From VRUE01 sp033856275 (GTDB lineage Bacteria; Actinomycetota; Thermoleophilia; Solirubrobacterales; 70-9): a DNA stretch of 64,000 nt. The stretch is from contig JAWVFJ010000050.1 of NCBI GenBank assembly GCA_033856275.1, forward strand, positions 8,056 to 72,055. The letters run 5' to 3'. Shown here one piece after another: positions 47,502 to 57,918 of the stretch (position 1 is its first letter; the number at the start of each line of letters is the position of its first letter). The notes beneath the pieces are model-generated. The model was given only the letters and a program-made list of their open reading frames with translations. It made no database searches and was not told the origin of the DNA. The translations under genes and the position numbers were made by a program.

Positions 47502-47872
47502 GCCTTGCCCGCCTCCGGTTCATCGAAGAGATGGGCGATGCCCTGGGCGGCGAAAGAGACGGTGAAGAGGACCAGGACCAGGACCGCGGAGGCGAGGCCA
47601 GCCTCACGTTCGACGATCCCGGCGAGCAACACCGCGGTCGCCATCAGCCCCACCCGGCCGAGGGTTGAGACGGCGACAGTCGCCATTGCCCGCTGCCTAT
47701 TACCCGCAGCCAGTTCCCTGCTGGCAAGGCGCTCGGCGAGCATCTGGATACCGCGCTGAACGAGCCAGACGCCAGCGCCAACGGCGAATCCGAGCATGGG
47801 CAGGCTGCCGAGCAAAAAAACGGCGAGCGAGGCGGCAAGGACCAAAAGGTCGACGTACTTGGGAGGAGACAT
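47498..47872 (-). CDS. Small membrane protein at the head of the atp operon (AtpI position)
   Basis: The 124-residue protein has four predicted membrane helices (L-A-A-S-L-A-V-F-L-L-G..., G-F-A-V-G-A-G-V-W, G-R-V-G-L-M-A-T-A-V-L-L, A-V-L-V-L-V-L-F-T-V). Its position before atpB is that of AtpI, which helps assemble the c-ring or transport magnesium, but sequence similarity to AtpI cannot be judged by eye. It begins the operon; the 160 bp upstream holds a short hairpin (CGCCC...GGGCG), a possible -10 (TATAGT) and the wecA terminator hairpin, but no convincing -35. Confidence 0.7.
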   Translation of the reverse strand: MSPPKYVDLLVLAASLAVFLLGSLPMLGFAVGAGVWLVQRGIQMLAERLASRELAAGNRQRAMATVAVSTLGRVGLMATAVLLAGIVEREAGLASAVLVLVLFTVSFAAQGIAHLFDEPEAGKA

Positions 47873-47997
47873 AAAATTCGCCCGTCTCTGTAAAGGGCGG
47901 GCGGACCAGCGACTATATCCGAAAGGGCCGACGAACCGCTTTCTAGAGCCAGTTCGTGAGCCTTGTTACAACCTGTTACTAAGTCTCTTCGCTGCCG

Positions 47998-48039
47998 ATT
48001 GAAGGATTATGCGCGTCCCAGCACCCACAATCCTTCAAT
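47998..48039. terminator. Perfect hairpin after wecA
   Basis: ATTGAAGGATT (47998-48008) and AATCCTTCAAT (48029-48039) form an 11-bp perfect stem with a 20-base loop that covers the wecA stop codon. Probably ends or protects the wecA transcript ahead of the atp operon. There is no T-run. Confidence 0.5.
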
Positions 48040-49150
48040 GACGATCTTCGAGCTCGATCGCTTCGATTTCCCCCGTTTCCGGATTGAGCCGACCGCGCCG
48101 CAGCTTGAGGATCTCCAGCACGTAGATCAGGTAGACGCTGGTGGCGAGGGCAAGCAGGCCGAAAGCGACGATCACCGCCGTCCAGAGCGCGTCGAAGTGG
48201 CCGTGGTCGTCGCTGTAAGGGACGAAGCGCAGGGCGAGGGCGAGGGCGGCGAGGGCCAGCGTCCAGCCGTAGAGGTAGGCGAGCGTGCGCCGCTGGGAGA
48301 AGCCGATGTTGGCCATCCTGTGGTGGAAGTGCCAGGTATCGGCTTGGTAGATCGGCTGGCGGTACTTGAGCCGCTTGGCGACGACGAAGCCGGTGTCGAG
48401 GATCGGCACCGCCAGCACCACCAGGGGGAAGACGAGGGCGACGACCGCGTTGGTCTTCAGCGCTCCCTGCACCGAGGCGACGGCAAGCAGGTAGCCGAGC
48501 AGGTTGGAGCCGGTATCGCCCATGAAGCTGGAGGCCGGCGGGAAGCCATGGCGCAGGAAGCCGAGCGCGCCGCCCGCGGTGAGCGCCGCCAGCACACCGG
48601 CCGCGTTGCGCTCCAGTGAGAGGGCAATCACCGCCAAGGAGATCGCCGCGATCGTGCAGACCCCTGCGGCGAGGCCGTCGACGCCGTCGATGAAGTTGAT
48701 CACGTTGACCATGGCGACGATGCCGAGCACCGTCAGCGGATAGGCAAGCCAGCCGAGCTCGAAGCCGCCGACGAAGGGCAAGGTGAGGTTGTCGACGCGC
48801 ACCCCGGCGAGCACCGGGATCAGCGCCGCGCCGACCTGGCCGAGCAGCTTCGGCAGCGCCGGCAGGCCGCGCACGTCATCGGCGACGCCGACCGCGGCGA
48901 TTGCCACAGCGCCGACCAGGATCGCGCGGCTTTCGCCATCGCCGGGCAGCCAGATCCATCCCGCCACCTCAATCCCGGCGAAGATCGCCAGGCCGGAGAG
49001 TCGTGGCATCGGCCGATCGTGCAGGCCACGCTCCTTCGGCAGGTCGATCGCGCCAATCCGATAGGCCAGCCGCTCGGCGTAGGGAACCAGCAGCCAGGCG
49101 ATCGCGGCCGCTACTAGAAAGGCGAGGACGGCGTCGGTGGTCGCTGCCAT
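48035..49150 (-). CDS. wecA: Undecaprenyl-phosphate sugar-1-phosphate transferase (WecA/MraY family)
   Basis: The 371-residue integral membrane enzyme links a sugar-1-phosphate to undecaprenyl phosphate at the start of wall glycopolymer synthesis. It has about eleven membrane helices and the family motifs V-A-D-D-V-R-G-L-P-A-L-P-K, N-V-I-N-F-I-D-G-V-D-G-L-A-A, F-M-G-D-T-G-S-N and the basic H-F-H-H-R-M. The UDP-GlcNAc-specific WecA group is most likely. It is next to a DUF354 glycosyltransferase-like gene, consistent with envelope glycan assembly. Confidence 0.9.
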   Translation of the reverse strand: MAATTDAVLAFLVAAAIAWLLVPYAERLAYRIGAIDLPKERGLHDRPMPRLSGLAIFAGIEVAGWIWLPGDGESRAILVGAVAIAAVGVADDVRGLPALPKLLGQVGAALIPVLAGVRVDNLTLPFVGGFELGWLAYPLTVLGIVAMVNVINFIDGVDGLAAGVCTIAAISLAVIALSLERNAAGVLAALTAGGALGFLRHGFPPASSFMGDTGSNLLGYLLAVASVQGALKTNAVVALVFPLVVLAVPILDTGFVVAKRLKYRQPIYQADTWHFHHRMANIGFSQRRTLAYLYGWTLALAALALALRFVPYSDDHGHFDALWTAVIVAFGLLALATSVYLIYVLEILKLRRGRLNPETGEIEAIELEDRH

Positions 49151-49186
49151 GTCGCAGGTGCCCGGTGGAAAGCGGGCGCGCCCAGG

Positions 49187-50203
49187 CTACTCGACGCCCG
49201 CGACAGCCCCGAGCACACCCTCGACCAGCAGCTCGGGATCACGCCGGTTGAGCACACCCGGGGGGGCCTCGCGCTTGCGCAGTGGCAGCTCGCTCGGATC
49301 GGCGAGCACCCGCAGGCGCCCGTCCGCGATCAGGGCCTCGTCGACGCCGCCCATGCGCCCGGCGAAGGTCGTGAAGACGGGCGTGCCGAGAGCCACGGCC
49401 TCGCGGTTCATCGTCCCCCCCGCGCTGACGACGAGATCGGCAAAAGCAATCAGGCTCTGCGCGTCGATCGCCCGCTCGGGCACGATCAGGTTGGCAGCGT
49501 CCATCGCTCGGACCTCGACGCGCTGGCGATCGGTGCGTGGGATCACCACGGCCTGCACGGCCTCCGTGGCGGCAAGGCGACGGATCGACTCCCCGTAGAC
49601 GTCGTTGCGAGCGTGGTACTCGGAGGTCTCCGGGGGTGGCCGCACGACAACGAGGACCTTCTCGCGATCGAGCCCGAACTCGTCGAGTACGGCGGCATCG
49701 GGCTCGAAGTCAGCCAGGTAGTACTCCTCCTTCAAGCCCGGATAGCGGACCAGTTTGCGCTCCTTGGCGCCGATTTTCTTCAGCCTGTCAAGCGGGATCG
49801 AATCGGGCATCAGCACTTTGCGCGCCGCCCGGAAGGCGATCTGGCGCTGCCAGCCGGCGAACTCGTAGTCCTGCATCTGGGCGGAGGGAATGCGGAACAA
49901 CGACGAGACCACCGCGAGGTCGACCGAGCCATGAGCGATTGCGAGATCGGGTCGTTGGCCCCAGATCAGTCGCATCAGCTGCGCTGAGCGCCCAGCGAGC
50001 GACCTTCCCTTGCCAAAGGCGGAGGCACCACCATGGCTACCAACCGCGGTATATGGAATACCGAGCCGATCGAGGACCCCCAGCGTCTGCCCGTACTCGC
50101 GGGCGGTAACAAGAACCTTGTCCCCCCGATCTTCCAGGCGCTCGATGATCGGCCGCAGCACCAACGGGTGCGCTGCGGCCGTGCAATCGACCCAAACCTT
50201 CAT
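49187..50203 (-). CDS. DUF354 family glycosyltransferase-like protein
   Basis: The 338-residue protein has the DUF354 pattern, an MshA/GT-B-like fold: M-K-V-W-V-D-C-T-A-A-A-H-P-L-V-L at the start, then T-A-R-E-Y-G-Q-T, I-A-H-G-S-V-D, L-V-V-V-R-P-P-P-E-T, and a C-terminal sugar-nucleotide-binding-like V-S-A-G-G-T-M-N-R-E-A-V-A-L-G-T-P-V. Catalysis has not been demonstrated for most members. ATG at 50203; upstream in-frame residues to 50254 have no similarity. It lies between glyA and wecA. Confidence 0.82.
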   Translation of the reverse strand: MKVWVDCTAAAHPLVLRPIIERLEDRGDKVLVTAREYGQTLGVLDRLGIPYTAVGSHGGASAFGKGRSLAGRSAQLMRLIWGQRPDLAIAHGSVDLAVVSSLFRIPSAQMQDYEFAGWQRQIAFRAARKVLMPDSIPLDRLKKIGAKERKLVRYPGLKEEYYLADFEPDAAVLDEFGLDREKVLVVVRPPPETSEYHARNDVYGESIRRLAATEAVQAVVIPRTDRQRVEVRAMDAANLIVPERAIDAQSLIAFADLVVSAGGTMNREAVALGTPVFTTFAGRMGGVDEALIADGRLRVLADPSELPLRKREAPPGVLNRRDPELLVEGVLGAVAGVE

Positions 50204-50273
50204 ATTCCGCCGCCTGCTCCGCTTCGCGTCCGGGCGCGGCGGCAATCGCCACATCGGCCCCGCTCGCGAGGAA

Positions 50274-51554
<1,281 letters not shown>

Positions 51555-51611
51555 TGCGAGCGACCATAGCAACGCCTGCCGATAGCGGAAGCGGGTATAG
51601 ATGTGCCCCAA

Positions 51612-52388
51612 GTGAAGCTGAAGCGGACCCGTCTCGCCCTCGCCCTCTCCCTGCTGCCAGCCCTCGTGGGTGTCGCGCCGGCCCGTGCCCTCGCTCCCGT
51701 CGGTGAGAACCCCTGCGAGGGTCCAGAGGCAAAGGTGCTGCGCTGCCCCAACCTGCGAATCGGGCCAGCGCACGAAATCTACGCCGACCATGGCGGCGGG
51801 CGCACGCGACTGCACGCCACCAGCGACGTGCGCAGCCGCGGCAGGGGACCGATGGAGCTGCGCGGCACGCGCAACGGCTGGCACACGATGCGCACCCGCC
51901 AGCGCATCTACCGCGCCGGTGGCGGTCACCTCGACGTGCCGACCCGCGCGACGCTCCACTTCACCGACGTCGGCTCCTACTTCGGCGGCAGCTACTGGAA
52001 GGTCCACCAACTCGCCCGCTTCGAGCTCTGGTCGGTCGATGGCCAGCACCGGCTCCTGCACCGCGTCCGGGTCGGCCCCAAGCTCAACTACTGCCTTCGC
52101 GATCTCGAGCGAACCCGGCCGGGAAAGCGTTCTCCAGGCTCGCGCCACTACCCCGGCTGCAACCAGAACCCCTACGAAGGCCACGTCACGCTCGGCACCT
52201 CGGTCGGCTGGTCGGACATCTACCCCGCCGACTACGACAAGCAGTGGATCGGCGTCGGTGGCCTGCACGGCTGTTTCGCCTTCGTGATGACGGTGGACCC
52301 TAACGGTCTGCTCTACGAGTCAAACGAGAACGACAACGCCTCACGCCGTCTCGTCCACCTGCCCTACCGCGGCGACAGTGGCTGTTAA
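51612..52388 (+). CDS. Exported lysyl oxidase-like protein
   Basis: The 258-residue protein has a signal peptide (K-L-K-R-T-R-L-A-L-A-L-S-L-L-P-A-L-V-G-V-A-P-A-R-A). The C-terminal half matches lysyl oxidase: W-K-V-H-Q-L-A-R-F-E-L-W, then V-G-W-S-D-I-Y-P-A-D-Y-D-K-Q-W-I and the V-D-P-N-G-L-L-Y-E-S-N-E-N-D-N ending. In animal lysyl oxidase three histidines bind copper; here W-K-V-H keeps only one of the expected cluster, so copper binding is uncertain. GTG at 51612 is preferred because TATAGAT lies ten bases upstream; 51603 is an alternative. Confidence 0.75.
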   Translation: MKLKRTRLALALSLLPALVGVAPARALAPVGENPCEGPEAKVLRCPNLRIGPAHEIYADHGGGRTRLHATSDVRSRGRGPMELRGTRNGWHTMRTRQRIYRAGGGHLDVPTRATLHFTDVGSYFGGSYWKVHQLARFELWSVDGQHRLLHRVRVGPKLNYCLRDLERTRPGKRSPGSRHYPGCNQNPYEGHVTLGTSVGWSDIYPADYDKQWIGVGGLHGCFAFVMTVDPNGLLYESNENDNASRRLVHLPYRGDSGC

Positions 52389-52398
52389 GAGGGCCCAC

Positions 52399-52429
52399 CG
52401 AACCCCCGGCAGGCGCACCCAGGGGTTCG
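52399..52429. terminator. Hairpin between lysyl oxidase-like and YrbE genes
   Basis: CGAACCCC (52399-52406) pairs perfectly with GGGGTTCG (52422-52429) across a 15-base loop. It lies between two convergent genes (stops at 52388 and 52440) and could end both transcripts. Confidence 0.55.
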
Positions 52430-52439
52430 CTAGCCGCTC

Positions 52440-53237
52440 CTAGCCGCCGATCGGAGCGCGCGGATTCGAGCCCCAGAAGACGACCGTGCCGAGCATGCCG
52501 ATGATGTGGACGAGGATGATGTTGACCACCATCGACTGCGCCGTCGCGGTGCCGACTCCGACCGGGCCGCCGGAGGCGGTGTAGCCGTAGTAGCAGCCGA
52601 CCAGCACGATGGCCGTCGCCATCACCATTCCCTTGATCAGGCTGAAGAGGAGGTCGGGCGGACTCTGGAACATCCAGAAGATCAACAGGTAGCCGCCAGA
52701 GGACACGTCTCCAACCTGCTGGACCACCGCCAGATAGCTGGCGAAGTAAGCGACCCCGATCGCGACCAAATAGAGAAAAGGAATCGCAATCCAAGCCGCA
52801 AGCAGGCGAGTCGCGGCGAGAAAGGTCACCGGCTGGATTCCCATCACCTCCAGCGCGTCGATCTCGTCGGAGATCCGCATTGCGCCGATCTCGGCGACGA
52901 TCCCGGTGCCGACCTTTGCCGAGAGGATGTAGCCGAAGGCGTAGGGCAACCCCTCGCGCAAATCGCAGTAGGCCGAGAAGAGGCCGGCGAGGGACGGTGC
53001 GCCGATGGAGCGATTGAAATAGGCGCCGATCACGCCGCACTGGAGGCCGAGGAGGAAGACGAAAGCCCAGATGACCACCGCCGAACCGAAGATCAGAATG
53101 CCGGCCTGGCGCAGGCTCTCGCCGAAGAAGCGGAGGACGCGACCCGAGTAGACGAGGCCGGCAACGCGCGAGCCAAAGCGAACGATCTCGCCCATTGCCT
53201 CCAGCCAGCCGCGCGGGGCGTCGAGCCAGCCGATCAC
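52440..53237 (-). CDS. YrbE/MlaE family ABC permease (second of a pair)
   Basis: The 265-residue protein has five membrane helices and the MlaE motif (V-G-T-G-I-V-A-E-I-G-A-M-R-I-S-D-E-I-D-A-L-E-V-M-G). Such permeases move lipids with MCE proteins and an Mkl-type ATPase. GTG at 53237 overlaps the stop of the first permease by 4 nt; the longer reading upstream lies inside that gene and is not real. No MCE gene follows, and the next gene is convergent. Confidence 0.88.
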   Translation of the reverse strand: MIGWLDAPRGWLEAMGEIVRFGSRVAGLVYSGRVLRFFGESLRQAGILIFGSAVVIWAFVFLLGLQCGVIGAYFNRSIGAPSLAGLFSAYCDLREGLPYAFGYILSAKVGTGIVAEIGAMRISDEIDALEVMGIQPVTFLAATRLLAAWIAIPFLYLVAIGVAYFASYLAVVQQVGDVSSGGYLLIFWMFQSPPDLLFSLIKGMVMATAIVLVGCYYGYTASGGPVGVGTATAQSMVVNIILVHIIGMLGTVVFWGSNPRAPIGG

Positions 53238-54040
53238 CGGATGCTCTGCAATTCGGGATTGGTGGCGAGCAGCACCGTAGTGAACGTGTAGAGAAAGAAG
53301 AAGACCCCCATGAACGCGATCACCACCGCCTGGTTGACCGCGCGACCGACGCCCGCGGGGCCACCAGAGGCCGTCATCCCCTTGTAGCAGCAGACCACGG
53401 CGATGATTCCGCCGAACAACGTGCACATCACGATCGATCCCCAGACGTCGGTGATCAGGGCATTGGCGAAGAGCGTCGAGAAGAAGCCACCGAGCGGCTG
53501 GTGATAAAGAAGCGAGGCAGCGATGCCAGCAGTAAGGCCGAAGACGATCGCGAAGACGTCGAGCAGTCCAGTTATCACCATCAGCGCGAGGAAGCGGGGT
53601 ACGACCAGATTCTTGATCGGATCGACACCCAGCACCTGCAGGGCGTCGAGCTCCTCGCGGATCTTGCGGGCGCCGAGATCGGCGGTGATCGCAGTGCCTG
53701 CAACGCCACCAACGACCACCGCGGTGACTATTGGACCGATGAAGCGGACGGCCGTGACAACGAAAAAGCCGCCGAGGCGATCCAGAGCACCGAAGAGATC
53801 GAGGATGCCGGCAGCTTGCAGCCCCGGGCCGCCAAGGCAAAGCGCGAAGGTAGAGATGGTCATCGGGAACCAGGAGAGCTTGAGTACGAAGAGGAACTGC
53901 CAGACCAGCTCCCCTCCGTATGGATAGGGAGGCCGGACCGCAGAGACGATCGTCTTCGCGGTGAGGATCACCATCTCCCCTACCTGCTCGAAGGCGGACT
54001 TAGTCGGGGAATATGCCCGGCTCAGGACTTGGCCTGCCAC
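53234..54040 (-). CDS. YrbE/MlaE family ABC permease (first of a pair)
   Basis: The 268-residue protein has the same topology and the signature G-T-A-I-T-A-D-L-G-A-R-K-I-R-E-E-L-D-A-L-Q-V-L-G. Order YrbE-A, YrbE-B is as in actinobacterial mce operons. The GTG at 54040 overlaps the end of the GntR gene, so all three are probably one transcript. Partner MCE and ATPase genes must be elsewhere. Confidence 0.88.
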   Translation of the reverse strand: MAGQVLSRAYSPTKSAFEQVGEMVILTAKTIVSAVRPPYPYGGELVWQFLFVLKLSWFPMTISTFALCLGGPGLQAAGILDLFGALDRLGGFFVVTAVRFIGPIVTAVVVGGVAGTAITADLGARKIREELDALQVLGVDPIKNLVVPRFLALMVITGLLDVFAIVFGLTAGIAASLLYHQPLGGFFSTLFANALITDVWGSIVMCTLFGGIIAVVCCYKGMTASGGPAGVGRAVNQAVVIAFMGVFFFLYTFTTVLLATNPELQSIR

Positions 54041-54807
54041 CAGCTCATCGCCCTACCGAGAGGACCGCCAGCCGATTGTGGGGTGCGCTTGCTCTCCTCT
54101 TCCAACTGCGCTTCGCGACGCGCCCGTGCCTCGCCCACTTCCCTGGCTCGAAGCTCAGCCGCCCGTTGGGCCTCTGAGAGCTGGGCGATCAGCGTGTCGC
54201 GCGTCTGCTCCAGCTCCTCCACTCCGGCCACATGGGCTTTCGAGTAGCTCGCGGCGGTCGGCATGTCGTCCGGCAGATCGCGTGTGTAGGCGGCGAGCTC
54301 GATCTCGAGCCGGGCGATCTGGCGGCGGAGCTCATGACGAACCTCGATCGCCTCGCTCTCACCGTTCAGATCGGGGAGCTCACCCGCGGCTTCCGCGACG
54401 CCCGCTCCCATGCTCCCCTCCTCGCTCATGCTCACACATGCAGCAGTGACTGCGACCAGATCGCGGGGGTCGAGTCCCGCCGCGAGCACTCGCCGCAGAG
54501 CATCGCCAGCAATCTCCTCCAATCGGGGTGCGGCCGTGATCCGCTCATCGACAAAGGTGCCCTGGCCCTGGTGACTGACGACCAACCCGGCCTCCTCGAG
54601 CCCGGCGTAGACGGCGCGCACGGTATTGACGTTGACCCCGCCCCACTCGGCGAGCTGACGAAAGCTGGGCAGCCGCTCCCCCGCCGCCAGCCGGCCGGTC
54701 GCGATCAACGCCCGCAGGCGCCAGGAGAGCTGAACGCCAACCGGCAGTTCCGCCGCGGGATCGGTCGAAAACGGGGTGACCTCCCGCTTTGCGGTTTGCT
54801 GTGCCAT
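54022..54807 (-). CDS. GntR family transcriptional regulator with C-terminal coiled coil
   Basis: The 261-residue protein has an N-terminal winged helix-turn-helix (L-P-S-F-R-Q-L-A-E-W-G-G-V-N-V-N-T-V-R-A-V-Y and G-Q-G-T-F-V-D). The usual ligand-binding domain is replaced by an alpha-helical, strongly charged region (about 150-245: R-R-Q-I-A-R-L-E-I-E-L ... A-E-L-R-A-R-E-V-G-E-A). It probably regulates the following YrbE genes (inference). TACTGT (54816-54821) lies eight bases before the ATG, no Shine-Dalgarno; likely leaderless. Confidence 0.85.
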   Translation of the reverse strand: MAQQTAKREVTPFSTDPAAELPVGVQLSWRLRALIATGRLAAGERLPSFRQLAEWGGVNVNTVRAVYAGLEEAGLVVSHQGQGTFVDERITAAPRLEEIAGDALRRVLAAGLDPRDLVAVTAACVSMSEEGSMGAGVAEAAGELPDLNGESEAIEVRHELRRQIARLEIELAAYTRDLPDDMPTAASYSKAHVAGVEELEQTRDTLIAQLSEAQRAAELRAREVGEARARREAQLEEESKRTPQSAGGPLGRAMSWWQAKS

Positions 54808-54853
54808 TGGAGCACACAGTAGCGGGTCCCAGCTGTTTGAGTCAACTAGGACA

Positions 54854-55489
54854 CTAGGTCAGGGCGCGCAGACGGTCCGCGACGCCGTCGATCGGCATGC
54901 CTCCCTCGCGCAGGACACTCCAATCGCCCTTGCCATCGAAATCGGTGAGGTCGACCACCGTGGATGGGCGCCCCGTCAACGGCCCGGCATCGACCGCCAC
55001 GTCTACTTCAGCGAGAATCTTGCGCGGGACATCGCCAAAGAACGCGGAGGCGGGGTCGCCGCTGTGGTTGGCTGACGTCTGGAAGATCGGGTGCATCATG
55101 CCCTCGAGCGGTCCGGCGATCAGCCGCACCCCAAGCCGCTCGGGGTCCTTCCGGCAGGCAAGCGGGTAGCGATGGTTCGGGTTGGCGACCACGAGGGTGA
55201 CCGGGCCCGGCAGCAAAGCGCCTACAGCTGACTTGGTGCGCTGCCCGAGGTCATCGACAAGCTCGCGCATCGCCAGCGGCGAAAAGTAGAGGATGGCCGA
55301 TGGCTTGCCTTCGTCCCGGCCCTTGATTCGATTGATGCGCTCGATTGCGGTTGGGTTGAGTGGGTCGCAGGCGAGTCCGTAAAGACCGTCTGCGGGGAAG
55401 AGCCCGACGCCCCCAGCTGCGATGCAGAGCTCGAGCCCGGTGCGCGCACGCTCGACGCCGTCGCGCTCGATCGAGAGAATTACGGTCAA
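54854..55489 (-). CDS. tsaC: L-threonylcarbamoyladenylate synthase (TsaC/Sua5 family)
   Basis: Makes threonylcarbamoyl-AMP for the t6A37 modification of ANN-decoding tRNAs. The 211-residue protein has the YrdC-fold motifs G-L-F-P-A-D-G-L-Y-G-L-A-C-D, R-I-K-G-R-D-E-G-K-P, L-L-P-G-P-V-T-L-V and S-A-N-H-S-G. It is the short TsaC form without the Sua5 C-terminal domain. The TTG start overlaps the prmC stop (TTGA). Confidence 0.9.
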   Translation of the reverse strand: MTVILSIERDGVERARTGLELCIAAGGVGLFPADGLYGLACDPLNPTAIERINRIKGRDEGKPSAILYFSPLAMRELVDDLGQRTKSAVGALLPGPVTLVVANPNHRYPLACRKDPERLGVRLIAGPLEGMMHPIFQTSANHSGDPASAFFGDVPRKILAEVDVAVDAGPLTGRPSTVVDLTDFDGKGDWSVLREGGMPIDGVADRLRALT

Positions 55490-56307
55490 TTGCCGGCGCC
55501 CCTGCGACCGACCACGACGCGAGCTATCTGAGCCAAGTCGGCACGGGTTTCGATTGCATCGAGGCCAGCATCGGTCAGCAGGCCGCCGACCTCGGCGGCC
55601 TGGCCGACGCCCACCTCCAGCGCCACGACATCCGCCACACCAGCCAGCGCCGGAATCGTCGATCGCAACGCGTTAAGGCCGTCCGGCCCCGCGAGCAACG
55701 CCTCACGGGGCTCCCACTCGGTCACCTCCGGCTCGAGCCCTTCCCATTCCGCTTCGCTCACATAGGGAAGATTCGCGACCGCGAGCTCAAATCCGCTACG
55801 TGGCGGCAACATCCCCTCGACCAACTCGACGCACGAAGCAAGACCAAGGCGTTCGGCGTTGGCGCGGGCCACTTCGAGCGCCGCCGGAGAAGTATCGGTT
55901 GCCGTGACCTCGCAGTCCGGCAACTCGGTGGCGATTGCCAGCGCGATCGCGCCCGAGCCGGTGCCAACGTCCAGCACGCTGTGCGGCCGCTGTTCGAGCG
56001 CCAACTCGACCAGCAGCTCGGTCTCCGGTCGCGGGATCAGGACTCGCGGGTCGACATCGAGCTCAAGGTGCCTGAAACCGCGGCGGCCGAGTATGTAGGC
56101 GACTGGCTCGCGCCGCAGGCGACGACGCACCATCTCGGCGAAACGTCGCGCCGCGGCGGGCGGAATTGCGGCTTCTGGCGAGGACGCGAGGTATGTGCGA
56201 TCGGATTCGATCGCGGCAGCCAACAGCAGTTCCGCATCCAATCTTGGCGTTTCCACCCCTGCCGCATTCATCGCATCGGCAGCGGCGCGCAATGCATCTC
56301 CAATCAT
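55486..56307 (-). CDS. prmC: Release factor glutamine methyltransferase
   Basis: PrmC methylates the GGQ glutamine of release factors. The 273-residue protein has R-R-E-P-V-A-Y-I-L-G near the N-terminal domain, SAM motif V-L-D-V-G-T-G-S-G-A-I-A-L-A, and V-A-N-L-P-Y, where the usual substrate-binding N-P-P-Y reads N-L-P-Y. ATG at 56307 is the first start after the prfA stop (22 bp away). Order prfA-prmC-tsaC is conserved in actinobacteria. Confidence 0.9.
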   Translation of the reverse strand: MIGDALRAAADAMNAAGVETPRLDAELLLAAAIESDRTYLASSPEAAIPPAAARRFAEMVRRRLRREPVAYILGRRGFRHLELDVDPRVLIPRPETELLVELALEQRPHSVLDVGTGSGAIALAIATELPDCEVTATDTSPAALEVARANAERLGLASCVELVEGMLPPRSGFELAVANLPYVSEAEWEGLEPEVTEWEPREALLAGPDGLNALRSTIPALAGVADVVALEVGVGQAAEVGGLLTDAGLDAIETRADLAQIARVVVGRRGAGN

Positions 56308-56329
56308 CCAGGGATGACGTGCATGCGCG

Positions 56330-57397
<1,068 letters not shown>

Positions 57398-57418
57398 GCC
57401 TCACAACATAGACGGGCA

Positions 57419-57800
57419 TCACCCCTCGCGAATTCGGCAGCTGTCGAGGAACGAGCCATGCAAAAGGGTGCCCTCGCCGAACTCCGTCTCGACGCGAGCG
57501 CGCAACACCTGGCTGCGTGGGCAGCGGCATTGATGTAGCTCAGCTCTTCGCGACCGAAGCGCCAGTCACGGCCGGAAGAACTGCCCGCCAGTCTCGGCTC
57601 CGTTGAGGCCCCGTTCGTGCTGGTCACGACGTCGACCGACTTTCAGGACGACGGCCGCCTCGTTCGCGTCGCGCTCGAGGCTCTCGCCGATGAGCCCTGT
57701 CATCCGGTGGCGACGCTGCCGACCGCGAGCATCGGGGACCTGAAACCCCCACCGAACGCCATCGTCGCGCCCTTTGTCCCAACAGGCCTGCAATCGCCTG
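57419..57800 (-). pseudogene. Decayed paralogue of the exported protein at 57919-58722
   Basis: Three reading frames in order give fragments aligning to the end of the downstream exported-protein family: N-G-A-E-T-G-G-Q-F-F-R-P, then R-D-W-R-F-G-R-E-E-L-S-Y-I-N-A, then V-E-T-E-F-G-E-G-T-L-L-H-G-S-F-L-D-S-C-R-I-R. The intact gene reads A-H-W-R-F-R-G-E-R-L-S-F-I-T-A and S-E-T-Q-Y-A-D-G-T-T-L-F-G-T-F-F-G-R-C. At least two frameshifts and an internal stop break it. The left edge is near 57419; the start is unclear. This explains most of the roughly 520-bp gap upstream of prfA. Confidence 0.55.
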
Positions 57801-57918
57801 TCGAGCCGGCGCGGAGCGAGTAGCCCAGTCATTCGCGACGACCGGGGGGCGCGGCAGCGGCGAACGCGCTCGAACGGCGACCGCTTCACGCCGACCGAGG
57901 CGGCTGACCTTCGAGCCG

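Noticed and set aside
47873..47997. Clear promoter for the atp operon
   Set aside because: TATAGT is present but no recognisable -35 lies at the right distance, so no promoter is called.
51603..52268. N-terminal extension of glyA to 52268
   Set aside because: The in-frame codons lie opposite the lysyl oxidase-like gene and have no similarity to serine hydroxymethyltransferase.
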